Positions 18,501 to 26,192 of a stretch of 64,000 nt of DNA are shown here, in pieces (within the stretch, counting starts at the first letter, position 1; each line of letters opens with the position of its first letter). Source of the DNA: Phenylobacterium sp. RIFCSPHIGHO2_01_FULL_69_31 (GTDB lineage: Bacteria > Pseudomonadota > Alphaproteobacteria > Caulobacterales > Caulobacteraceae); assembly GCF_001824475.1 (NCBI RefSeq), contig NZ_MHXN01000013.1, positions 1 through 64,000 of the forward strand. The letters are read 5' to 3'. The notes under the pieces were generated by a model. It had not been told where the DNA came from and ran no database searches. It worked only from the letters and a program-made list of their open reading frames with translations. Both the position numbers and the translations under genes were made by a program.

Positions 18501-18707
18501 GTGGACGAGAGAGCTATCCGCAAGGTCGAAGGCCACCTCCGGGGGACTTTCGCGAACGCGCGCATCACGCTCGTGCCGCGCCCGAAGCAGAAGGACTCCG
18601 CCGAGGTCTATATCGGCGAGGAGTTCATCGGCGTGGTGTTCGAGGACGAGGACGGCGACGGCTCGTACGTCTTCAACATGTCGATCCTGGCCGAGGATCT
18701 GCCCTAA
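18501..18707 (+). CDS. DUF3126 family protein
   Basis: 68 residues with a GTG start. The acidic second half (VYIGEEFIGVVFEDEDGDGSYVFNMSIL) is characteristic of this small alphaproteobacterial family, which commonly follows cysE. Function unknown; the size and fold suggest a small cytosolic beta-protein. Confidence 0.8.
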   Translation: MDERAIRKVEGHLRGTFANARITLVPRPKQKDSAEVYIGEEFIGVVFEDEDGDGSYVFNMSILAEDLP

Positions 18708-18719
18708 CAGGCGTCAGCC

Positions 18720-19268
18720 TTAGCGAATCTGGACCACCTTCAGCGTGCCCGCAGGCGCAGGCGCGATGGCCGGTTGCGGCTGGCTGACGTCCAGCCAGGC
18801 GGCCCACTGCGCGTGGGGCAGGATGGCGATCTGACGGTCGTGGTACGGCGCGATGTCCGGCCCGGGCGGGCAGGTGAGCAGGGTGAAGCGATCGTCGCGG
18901 ATCAGGCCGGCGACGCCCAGCACCGCATCGTCGCTCGCCGTGAAGCGCCACTTCGACTTCGGGGCCTTCGGACCCGTGAACTCGAAGAAGGCGTCGATGG
19001 GGACCAGGCACCGGCCCTTTGGAAAGCTGCGTCCGTCCGAGCGGAAGTTGATCACCGGCCCCCGAGGGCCGGGAAACCCCCAGCGCATCTGGGCAAGGCG
19101 CGCCGTCCCCTCGTGGCCGGTGACGATGTAGGCCGGGTCCGTGGGCCGGACCGAGGCCCGGGGCTCCATGTTGGGCGCGCCGCCCTCAAAGGTCAGCGGC
19201 AGCTCGAGCTGGGCGAACTGCCTGAGCAGCTCGTCGAGGGATCGCTCCTGGGCGAATTCGTTGCACAT
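18720..19268 (-). CDS. SRAP-family protein (YedK/HMCES-like), abasic-site DNA-protein crosslinker
   Basis: 182 residues. The family forms a covalent link through Cys2 to abasic sites in single-stranded DNA. Here MCNEF supplies Cys2, INFRSDGRSF holds the active-site Asn, FFEF the Glu and YHDRQIAIL the His. It is shorter than the usual roughly 220 residues, and its Asn motif differs from the common NARxE form, so it belongs to a divergent branch. No LexA box is visible in its upstream region. Confidence 0.85.
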   Translation of the reverse strand: MCNEFAQERSLDELLRQFAQLELPLTFEGGAPNMEPRASVRPTDPAYIVTGHEGTARLAQMRWGFPGPRGPVINFRSDGRSFPKGRCLVPIDAFFEFTGPKAPKSKWRFTASDDAVLGVAGLIRDDRFTLLTCPPGPDIAPYHDRQIAILPHAQWAAWLDVSQPQPAIAPAPAGTLKVVQIR

Positions 19269-19315
19269 GTAATCTACAGATCTGGTGGTCGGGGATCGAC
19301 GTCTAAATCATACAG

Positions 19316-19963
19316 TCAAGCCGCACCGCGGATGATCCGGCGGGCCTGGAACGGCGGGATGATGGCGGTGATGTGGGCCGCCCAGCGCAGGCGGGCGTCG
19401 CGGCGCATGGGGCCGGCCACACTCTCCAAGTCGTAGAGGCCGGGGCGCGAGCCGCGCAGCAGCCGCTTGACCAGAACCTCGTCGGTGTCGGTCTCGACGA
19501 TCACCACCTGGCCCAGCATGTCGGGCGTGGGCGCGGTGCGCTGGTCCTCGAAATAGATCAGGGCCCCGTCGTCGGCGAGGCCGCGCATGGAGTGGCCGAC
19601 CACCCGCAGCGCGCGGGCTCGGTCGGTCCCACCCGGGGGGATCGGCGCCAGTTCGGCCGGGTCCTGGCCGAGGGCGAACAGCACCGTGCCGTCGGGGTTG
19701 GCCCCCACGCGCCCGACCACCGGGACTTCGGTCGCATCGCCCCCACCCGGCCGGGCCGGCCCCGTGGCGTCGTAGAGCCACTCGGCGCTGACCCCGAAGG
19801 CGGCGGCGTATTCCTTGGCGCGCCGATAGGAGAAGGGGGCGTTGCCGTTCTCGTTCGAGGCATAGGTGTTGCGGCTCCACCCATGTGCGTCCGCAGCTGA
19901 CGCAGCGGTGTCGTAGCCTCTGTCCAGGCGGGCCTGCCGGAGCCGTTGTGCGCGACCGTCCAT
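19316..19963 (-). CDS. XRE-type HTH / S24 LexA-like phage repressor
   Basis: 215 residues from the ATG at 19963. The N-terminal helix-turn-helix (ASAADAHGWSRNTYASNENG) is followed by an S24 peptidase domain. Ser125 in VVGHSMRG and Lys166 in VLVKRLL form the catalytic dyad, and VPVVGRVGA marks the cleavage region. Such CI-like repressors are cleaved on RecA activation, so the gene is a natural DNA-damage sensor for the phage-like genes nearby. It diverges from a run of three overlapping small genes, the typical CI/Cro arrangement. Confidence 0.85.
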   Translation of the reverse strand: MDGRAQRLRQARLDRGYDTAASAADAHGWSRNTYASNENGNAPFSYRRAKEYAAAFGVSAEWLYDATGPARPGGGDATEVPVVGRVGANPDGTVLFALGQDPAELAPIPPGGTDRARALRVVGHSMRGLADDGALIYFEDQRTAPTPDMLGQVVIVETDTDEVLVKRLLRGSRPGLYDLESVAGPMRRDARLRWAAHITAIIPPFQARRIIRGAA

Positions 19964-20027
19964 GGTGGTGTAGATAACCTGCAGACAAAGGTTGCGCAAT
20001 CCACCGTATGTTTCCTACATTTCGATC
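19964..20027. promoter_or_regulatory. Divergent repressor/early-gene operator region
   Basis: The 64-base gap between the repressor and the rightward small genes contains AACCT-N8-AGGTT and ATGT-N5-ACAT inverted repeats. Position between a CI-like gene and its divergent partner makes these the likely repressor sites. Neither is a GTTC-N7-GTTC box. Confidence 0.45.
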
Positions 20028-20282
20028 ATGGAAACCTCATCCCACATCCCATCGACCTACGCCGCGCTCCGGTACGGCGGGGCCTCCCAATCCCGCGCCC
20101 AGGCGGAGCTGGCGCTCACGCCGCGGCAGGCCGGCATGCTCGAAAACGTCTTCAGGGTCGCCCGGCCCGGCAAGATGCTGGACCGGATGCGACCGCGGTT
20201 CGCCCGGCACGAGGCGCATGTGGCCGCGGTCGTGGCGGCCGGGGGCTATCCGGCGCTGACGGCGCCGGGGGTCCGGCGATGA
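20028..20282 (+). CDS. Small phage-control protein (Cro position), hypothetical
   Basis: 84 residues, start at 20028. YAALRYGGASQSRAQAELALTPRQAGMLENVF may hold a short helix-turn-helix (SQSRAQAELALTPRQAGMLENV). It lies first in the rightward unit opposite the repressor, where Cro-like proteins usually lie. No family recognised. It overlaps the next gene by ATGA. Confidence 0.5.
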   Translation: METSSHIPSTYAALRYGGASQSRAQAELALTPRQAGMLENVFRVARPGKMLDRMRPRFARHEAHVAAVVAAGGYPALTAPGVRR

Positions 20283-20476
20283 GCGGGGCTCCGGACGCTG
20301 CGGCCCTGGTGGCGGGAGCGCTCAGCCGCCGCCGCGCGGCCGAGCGCGGCCGCTTCCTGCGCGAACTCCTGGCGCACACGGCCGCGGGCCTGGTGGTCAT
20401 CGAAGGAGAAGCCGAGGCGTCAGAGGCGGTCTATCGCCTGGCCGACGCGGTGGTGGCGCGGGGGGTGACGCCATGA
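20279..20476 (+). CDS. Small hypothetical protein in the phage-control operon
   Basis: 65 residues, Ala/Arg rich and probably helical (RRRAAERGRFLRELLAHTAAGLVVIEGEAEASEAVYRLADAVV). Its start overlaps the upstream stop and its stop overlaps the next start, both by ATGA, so the three genes are translationally coupled. Not recognised. Confidence 0.5.
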   Translation: MSGAPDAAALVAGALSRRRAAERGRFLRELLAHTAAGLVVIEGEAEASEAVYRLADAVVARGVTP

Positions 20477-21072
20477 GCGGGCCGAAAACCTCCCGCGATC
20501 CGGCCCTGAAGGCCCAGCGGGCGGCGCGCGACCGGCTGCTGCGCCTGGAGCGGCAGGCGAAGGCGCGGGGCGAGGCGGCGGCGGTGGCCGCCGGCGTCGC
20601 CGAGACGGTGGCCCTGTCCCGCGCCCGCGGCCAGGCGGTGGCAGGACCCGCGCCCGGCGCCCGGGCGCAACCCTACCGGCGGCAGAGCGGGCTGGACTGG
20701 CTGGCGGCCAAGGGGCGGATCGATCCCTCGGCCAAGGCGGCGGGCGAGCTCTATGGCCGGGTCTATCGGCGGGTGAAGCTGGAGAAGGCGATCCCGTCCA
20801 CCCTGGACCCGCGGGTGCGCGGCGAGTTCGTCCCCCCGTCGATCCAGGACGTCCTGGCGCACGGGGAGGAGACCGAACTGGCGCGCCGCCGGCTGGCCGA
20901 CTTCCGCCGGCGGCTGTGGCGCCAGCCCGACCTGGTCGCGGCGTGCGACCTGGTCTGCGGCGAGGAACGCACCCCGCGCGAGGCCGCCGGCGGCGACCGG
21001 GACGCCGGGCGGCTGGAGGCGGTGCTGAAGGTGGCCCTGGACATCCTGGCGGCGGGCGGCGAGGCGAGGTGA
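20473..21072 (+). CDS. Phage-control operon protein, DUF6456-like
   Basis: 199 residues, highly basic and helical at the N-terminus (RAARDRLLRLERQAKARG). A segment YRRQSGLDWLAAKGRIDPSAKAAGELYG resembles DUF6456-type alphaproteobacterial regulators. The C-terminal part ends in EAVLKVALDILAAG. It is the last gene of the three-gene unit beside the repressor. A regulatory or DNA-binding role is inferred from place and charge only. Confidence 0.5.
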   Translation: MSGPKTSRDPALKAQRAARDRLLRLERQAKARGEAAAVAAGVAETVALSRARGQAVAGPAPGARAQPYRRQSGLDWLAAKGRIDPSAKAAGELYGRVYRRVKLEKAIPSTLDPRVRGEFVPPSIQDVLAHGEETELARRRLADFRRRLWRQPDLVAACDLVCGEERTPREAAGGDRDAGRLEAVLKVALDILAAGGEAR

Positions 21073-21198
21073 GGGGGCGGCCGCGCAGCGTGCGGGCGCA
21101 ACGCGGAAGCGTGTTATGCCCGTGCACGTGTATAGCGTGATGGCCTTGGAGGTCGTAACCGAAGGCATCGCATCGGTCGCGATCATGGGGTGACGGGA

Positions 21199-22662
21199 AT
21201 GATGCGGAACACTGTCTGGCTCGCGCTGGGACTGGCTCTGGCGGCGCAAGGCGGGGCCAGAGCGCAGGACCAGGGGCGGCCCGTCATCGACCGCAACGCC
21301 ATCGCCTGCGCCTCCGGCGAGCCGGAGGAAATGGTGCGGGCGTGTACCCGCATCATCGAGGGGCCGAGCCGGACGCCCGTCGAGCGCGCCGTGGCGCTGC
21401 GCAACCGCGGCTTCGTCCATCAGCAGCGCGGCGCGTGGGACCGGGCCATCGCCGACTACGACGCGGCCCTGGAGCTGGGCCCCGCCGCCGCCCGGACCGA
21501 GGGCGTGGTGGCGCGCACCTACGTCAATCGCGGGATGGCCCATGCGGCGAAGGGGGACGACGGCCGCGCGGCCGCCGACTACGCGGCCGCCATCGCCGCG
21601 GATCCGACCGTGGCCTCGGCCTATCTGAACCGCGCGGGGGTGGCCATGCGGCGCGGCGACAACGCGGCCGCCCTGGCTGACCTCGACGCCGCCGCGCGGC
21701 TTTCGCCGCAGGATGGGGCTGTCTTCGTCACCCGCGGCGTGCTGCGCAGCAACGCCGGCGACGTCGAGGCCGCGATCGCGGACTTCTCGACCGCCATTTC
21801 CCTGGACCCGGCCGACGCCGTGGCCTGGCGCAATCGGGGCCTCGCCCACCAGAAGGCGGGGAACGCCGCGCGTGCCGAGGCCGACGCGGCGGAGGCGCTG
21901 CGCCTCGATCCCGGTGTGGCCGGCGGCCACCGGGCGCGGGGAACCGCGCTGCAGGCCCTGGGGCGCGGCGATCAGGCCATCGCCGAGTTCGGCCGGGCCA
22001 TCGATCTCAATCCGACGGACGCGGAGCTGATCAAGGTGCGCGGCGACGCCTACCTGGCCGAGGGCGCGCGTGCGCTCGCCATCGCCGACTTCACCCGCGC
22101 CATCGCGCTGAATCCCATGTTCCGGGACGCCTACAACAACCGGGCCGCGGCCTATATGCAGCAGGCCGACTGGGACCGGGCGGTCGACGACCTGGGACAC
22201 GCCATCGCCATCGACCCGCACCATGTCGACGCCCTGCTCAACCGCGCCCAGGCCCTGAAGGCCAAGGGCAAGGGTTCGCTGGCGATGGCCGACTACGACC
22301 GGGTGATCGCCCTCGATCCGACGCGTGAGGTCGCCTTCCGCCAGCGGGCCGGCCTCCATCAGGCGAAGGGCGACCACGTGGCGGCCGTGGCGGACTACAG
22401 CGCGGCGCTCGCGCTCGACCCGAAGGATGCGGCGGCCTGGCGCGGGCGCGGCATCTCGGAGCTGAAGCGGGGCCGCGGCGAGGCCGCCATCGCCGATCTC
22501 ACCCAGGCCATCGCGCTGGAGCCGAACGACGCCCTTGCCTTGCACCATCGCAGCATCGCCTATGCCGCGTCGCAGGACATGCGCCGCGCGCGCGCCGACG
22601 ACGAGGCGGCCCTCCGGTTGGACCCGCGGCTGGCGAAGTCCGCGCGGACGTCGGGGCCTTAG
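21199..22662 (+). CDS. Secreted tetratricopeptide-repeat (TPR) protein
   Basis: 487 residues. The signal peptide (TVWLALGLALAAQGGARAQ) is followed by about ten to twelve TPR units with the repeated pattern A-hydrophobic-DY-AALELxP (RAIADYDAALELG, AAIADFSTAISLDP, RAIADFTRAIALNP, AAIADLTQAIALEP). It probably works in the periplasm as a protein-binding scaffold. ATG 21199 or 21202 is preferred to the GTG at 21190. No operon partner. Confidence 0.8.
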   Translation: MMRNTVWLALGLALAAQGGARAQDQGRPVIDRNAIACASGEPEEMVRACTRIIEGPSRTPVERAVALRNRGFVHQQRGAWDRAIADYDAALELGPAAARTEGVVARTYVNRGMAHAAKGDDGRAAADYAAAIAADPTVASAYLNRAGVAMRRGDNAAALADLDAAARLSPQDGAVFVTRGVLRSNAGDVEAAIADFSTAISLDPADAVAWRNRGLAHQKAGNAARAEADAAEALRLDPGVAGGHRARGTALQALGRGDQAIAEFGRAIDLNPTDAELIKVRGDAYLAEGARALAIADFTRAIALNPMFRDAYNNRAAAYMQQADWDRAVDDLGHAIAIDPHHVDALLNRAQALKAKGKGSLAMADYDRVIALDPTREVAFRQRAGLHQAKGDHVAAVADYSAALALDPKDAAAWRGRGISELKRGRGEAAIADLTQAIALEPNDALALHHRSIAYAASQDMRRARADDEAALRLDPRLAKSARTSGP

Positions 22663-22717
22663 AACCCGCCTCCTCCAAATCGTATCCTTCGCGGGGCCGG
22701 ACGGCGACCGTCGTCTT

Positions 22718-22732
22718 GTTCGCTGTTTGTTC
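22718..22732 (+). promoter_or_regulatory. LexA-type SOS box in repeat copy A
   Basis: GTTCGCTGTTTGTTC is an exact GTTC-N7-GTTC match, followed at once by TTGACA. No plus-strand gene follows closely; the next gene runs the other way. The box therefore either controls an untranslated RNA or is a relic copy. Confidence 0.55.
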
Positions 22733-22790
22733 TTGACATCCGCGCGCGAATTTGAGAGAGTTCTGTCAGGGTTGATTACTGCGCCTCGAG
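22718..22790 (+). repeat. 73-bp intergenic repeat, copy A
   Basis: This element matches 36044-36116 in 68 of 73 positions. Its order is LexA box, TTGACA, a GCGCGCGAATTTGAGAGAG block and a GTCAGGGTTGATTACTGCG block. It overlaps an 8-base inverted repeat (GCGCCTCG at 22781-22788 with CGAGGCGC at 22808-22815). The shared part has no common open reading frame. Confidence 0.9.
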
Positions 22791-22851
22791 TCCGGTTGCC
22801 GATGCTCCGAGGCGCTACTGGGGCGCCGGTCTGTGGCCGCGGGTCCTCGTC

Positions 22852-23355
22852 CTATGGCGCATCGAAAGCGGGGTGGAAGCTCACCTCGCCGACGGGGCGC
22901 GGCCCGTTCAAGGTCAGGCATTGGAAGGCCCAGGCGGGTCCGCCGGCGTGGTGAAGCCGTGGATCGCGCTCAAAGCCGAAGCGAGCGTAGTAAGCGGGGG
23001 CTCCCAGGAGGACGCAACCGCCGGCGCCCATCGACTGGAGACGCCACAATCCCTCCCGGATCAGGGCCTGTCCTATTCCGTTCCGCTGTCGATGCGGCCA
23101 GACAGCTACAGGTCCGAGCCCGTACCAGTCGCTCGGCCGGCCGTTGATCGCGACCGGCGAGAAGGCGACATGGCCGGCGATCTCGTTCGCATCGGTCGCA
23201 ACGAGGGAAAGGGTCAGGGCGCCTGCCGCTCGCAACGCATCGATGACCCTGGGTTCGACGCCATCGCTGAACGGCAAGCCCGCGAACGCGGCCTCGGTGA
23301 GGGCGTAGATCGTGGTCGCGTCTTCCGGACGCTCCCGTCGAAGGCGGAGTTGCAT
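22852..23355 (-). CDS. GNAT-family N-acetyltransferase (YhbS-like)
   Basis: 167 residues. LRRERPEDATTIYALTEAAF is the usual GNAT opening, GLGPVAVWPHRQRNGIGQALIREGL carries the acetyl-CoA-binding V-x-P-x-x-Q/R-x-x-G-x-G/A motif, and CVLLGAPAYYARFGFE is the typical fourth motif of the YhbS subgroup. Substrate unknown. It runs opposite to the repeat-A promoter. Confidence 0.88.
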   Translation of the reverse strand: MQLRLRRERPEDATTIYALTEAAFAGLPFSDGVEPRVIDALRAAGALTLSLVATDANEIAGHVAFSPVAINGRPSDWYGLGPVAVWPHRQRNGIGQALIREGLWRLQSMGAGGCVLLGAPAYYARFGFERDPRLHHAGGPAWAFQCLTLNGPRPVGEVSFHPAFDAP

Positions 23356-23600
23356 GCTGTTGAGCCTGTAGAGGGGACCGGGGGGCGCAGCCGACCAAAC
23401 CGGCCGCGATCAGCGCGGCCGTCGCAGCTGTTGGTGGGTGTCTCGTCAGATCGAGACGCTCAGCAGGTTTCCGCAGTCTCTAGCATGCTCCTTGGTAGCG
23501 CGCTTCGGGTGCAGGACGCAAACAAGCTCCGGTGAGGTCCGGGCTTGCATCTCGCCAGGATTTACATGCGTAATGCGCGCAGGTCGGTGGAGGCGAGAGC

Positions 23601-24632
23601 ATGCCGCGGCGCATCATCTCCGTGAGCGCGGCCGTACTGGCGGCCGGGTTCGCAAACCTGGGGCAAGCCGAGCCGCCGAGGGCGCAGGCGTCACCCTCCG
23701 CGGATGCATTGCTGGCGTATGCCCGTCCGCAGACGCTGGTGGCCTTGCCGGACGGACGGCGGCTCAACCTGTACTGCGTGGGCGAAGGGCGGCCGACCGT
23801 GATCCTGGACGGCGGCCTGGGCGAAAGCACGCTGACCTGGGCCAAGGTGCAGCCAGCGATCGCCAGGACGACCCGCGTCTGCTCGTACGACCGCGCCGGC
23901 TATGCGTTCAGCGACCCCGGACCGTTTCCGCGCGATGCGCAGCACATCGTCGCTGACCTGCAACAGTTGCTCAGGGCTGCCGATCTTGCGCCGCCCTACG
24001 TGCTCGTCGGGCATTCGCTGACCGGGCAGACGATGCGGCTGTTCGCCAGCCGGGAACCGGCGAGCACGGCGGCCTTGGTGCTTGTGGATCCGGCGCTGGA
24101 CCACGCCCAGCGTCGCGCTGCGCTGGTCTCGCCGGCGGTCGGCGCCCTCATCGGCGAGGGCAAGGCCAAGTCCGACGGATGCATGCAAACCATTGCGGCT
24201 GCCAAGCCGCGGGAGGACATGTTCAAGGCTTGTGGAGGACCGCCGCCGAAGATCCCAGGCTATCCGGAGGCGCTGAACGAAGCTTTGGCCCGCATGTACC
24301 TCGATCCGGTCTTCGCCCGCACGGGCATCTCCGAAGCCGAGAGCATGAGTACGGCGAACGCCGATCAGATCGCCGCCGAGCAGCGTCCTTACGGGGCCAT
24401 GCCGCTCGTCGTGCTCACGGCGACGGAGCGAGCAGAGGCGGACGCGCCCGAGCTGCGCCAGGATCTGCAAAAAGTCTGGCTGGCGGCGCACCAGGAGATC
24501 GTCGGCCTCTCGTCGGGAGGGCGGCTGGTCGAAGTGGAGGGCGCGGACCACGCCATGCAGTACAGCAAGCCCGACGCCGTCGTCGCCGCGATCGAAGACG
24601 TGGTCGCGAGCGTCCAGCGGAGCGGTCGGTAG
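23601..24632 (+). CDS. Secreted alpha/beta-hydrolase
   Basis: 343 residues with a signal peptide (SVSAAVLAAGFANLGQA). The hydrolase core shows DGGLGESTLTWAKVQ (oxyanion region), VCSYDRAGYAFSDPGP, the nucleophile elbow VGHSLTGQT and the C-terminal VEGADHAMQYSKPDAV, which places the catalytic His. The Asp should be between these last two blocks. Probably a periplasmic esterase-like enzyme. Substrate not predictable. Confidence 0.85.
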   Translation: MPRRIISVSAAVLAAGFANLGQAEPPRAQASPSADALLAYARPQTLVALPDGRRLNLYCVGEGRPTVILDGGLGESTLTWAKVQPAIARTTRVCSYDRAGYAFSDPGPFPRDAQHIVADLQQLLRAADLAPPYVLVGHSLTGQTMRLFASREPASTAALVLVDPALDHAQRRAALVSPAVGALIGEGKAKSDGCMQTIAAAKPREDMFKACGGPPPKIPGYPEALNEALARMYLDPVFARTGISEAESMSTANADQIAAEQRPYGAMPLVVLTATERAEADAPELRQDLQKVWLAAHQEIVGLSSGGRLVEVEGADHAMQYSKPDAVVAAIEDVVASVQRSGR

Positions 24633-24728
24633 TCCGCTGGTCAGAGCGGCTTTTGACGGCATGCGTGCACGCGGACATCAATGGGTGGCGGCCGTTCAAG
24701 GCGCCGGACCGATTTGGGGCATGGACCG

Positions 24729-26159
24729 ATGATGCGTCTTCTCACGTTCCTGTTGGCTGCGCTGCTCGCGTGGGTGGCCGCGATGCAGGCGCCGGCGCTC
24801 GCGGACGTGGTCAAGCCGGCTTCGCCGGTCGTGGCGCCGGCGAGCGACGCCGACGTCGAGAGATGGCTTCGCTTTCGGATCGAACGGCAGAAGCTGGCGA
24901 CGGGCGGCGTGGTCGCGATCGTGCGGCCGACCGGGCGGAGCCTGATCGCCTATGGGCCCACCGACCGGCAGCGGGCGCGGCGGCTGGGCGGCGATTCCGT
25001 GTTCGAGATCGCCTCGCTTTCGAAGGTCTTCACGGCCCTGCTGCTCGCCGACTTCGTCGTTCGCGGCGAAGCGCGGCTGGAGGGCCCGCTTGCGGGATAC
25101 GTGCCGCCGGGCGTGACGGTCCCGGCGTTCGACGGCGCGGCCATCACGCTGGCGGATCTGGCGACGCACACCTCCGGCCTGCCGCTTCGGCCGGGCAACA
25201 TCGAGGGCGCGCCAGACCGGCCCAACAAGTACGCTGGCTATTCCTTCGCGCAGCTCTACGCGGACCTGCCGACCCACACGCTCGGCCAGGCGCCGGGCTC
25301 CCAATTCCGCTATTCAAACCTTGGTGTCGCCCTGCTGGGCCAGGGCCTGGCGCTGAAGGCTCGGGAGCCTTTCCCCGACCTGCTGCGCCGCCGCGTCACC
25401 GGTCCGCTGGGCCTCGTCGACACGCAGTTCGGCGAGCCCCCGGAGGCGGCGGGACGGCGCGCCCAGGGGCACGACCTCGACCTCAAGCCCATCGGCCCGT
25501 CGGACGACGGCGTCCTGGCTCCCGCCGGCGGGCTCCGCTCGACCCCGAACGATCTCCTGCGGCTGCTGGAGCTTTTCCTCACGGGCGTGGGGCCGGGCGA
25601 ACTGCCCGCGGCGGCGCGGCTGATGATGGAGGTCGATCGGCCCGGCGACGATGCGAACGCCCGCATGGCGCTGGGCTGGCGGCGAACGACGATCCACGGC
25701 GAGACGTACTACTGGAGCCACGGCAGCGGTGACGGCGCCCGGGCGTTCATGGGCTTCAACCCCGCGCGGCGCATCGGCGTCGTCGCCATCGCGGACGCGG
25801 CGAGCGGGGCGGGCCTCGACGACATCGGCCGACGGGTGCTGGATCCGCAACAGGACGTCGACCTGAAGGTGACGCCCCGGCGACGCGAGGTCGCCGTGCC
25901 CCCGGCCGCCCTGGAACGCGTGCTCGGAACCTACGAGTACGCCGCGGACGACCGCATTCAGATCAGCCGCGGGGAGACGGGGCTGATCGTGACGGCCGGG
26001 GCCAGCCAGCTTCTCATCGTCCCGCAATCGCCGACGCGGTTCTTCTCCAAGTACGGCGGGGACATTCTGTTCGAGTTCCCTGGGTCCGGGCCGGCGCCGT
26101 CGCCCACCTTGGTCCTGCATCAGGACGGCGAGCGGTTCGTGTATCGCAGGGTCCCCTAG
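24729..26159 (+). CDS. Serine beta-lactamase-like protein (class C / esterase family)
   Basis: 476 residues. It has a signal peptide, the SxxK motif in ASLSKVFTALLLADF near residue 95, YSN in RYSNLGVALLGQ near 195, and a late HGSGDGA segment. A C-terminal extension (LERVLGTYEYAADDRIQIS) resembles the lipocalin-like tails of AmpC-related esterases and peptidases. True beta-lactamase activity cannot be inferred; many relatives are D-aminopeptidases or esterases. Starts with ATGATG. Confidence 0.87.
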   Translation: MMRLLTFLLAALLAWVAAMQAPALADVVKPASPVVAPASDADVERWLRFRIERQKLATGGVVAIVRPTGRSLIAYGPTDRQRARRLGGDSVFEIASLSKVFTALLLADFVVRGEARLEGPLAGYVPPGVTVPAFDGAAITLADLATHTSGLPLRPGNIEGAPDRPNKYAGYSFAQLYADLPTHTLGQAPGSQFRYSNLGVALLGQGLALKAREPFPDLLRRRVTGPLGLVDTQFGEPPEAAGRRAQGHDLDLKPIGPSDDGVLAPAGGLRSTPNDLLRLLELFLTGVGPGELPAAARLMMEVDRPGDDANARMALGWRRTTIHGETYYWSHGSGDGARAFMGFNPARRIGVVAIADAASGAGLDDIGRRVLDPQQDVDLKVTPRRREVAVPPAALERVLGTYEYAADDRIQISRGETGLIVTAGASQLLIVPQSPTRFFSKYGGDILFEFPGSGPAPSPTLVLHQDGERFVYRRVP

Positions 26160-26192
26160 GAGCTGGTCGGCCCCCCCCGAGCGAGGGCGGGC

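Noticed and set aside
26065..26080. GTTCGAGTTC inside the beta-lactamase-like gene
   Set aside because: Spacing of two bases, inside coding sequence; not a GTTC-N7-GTTC box.
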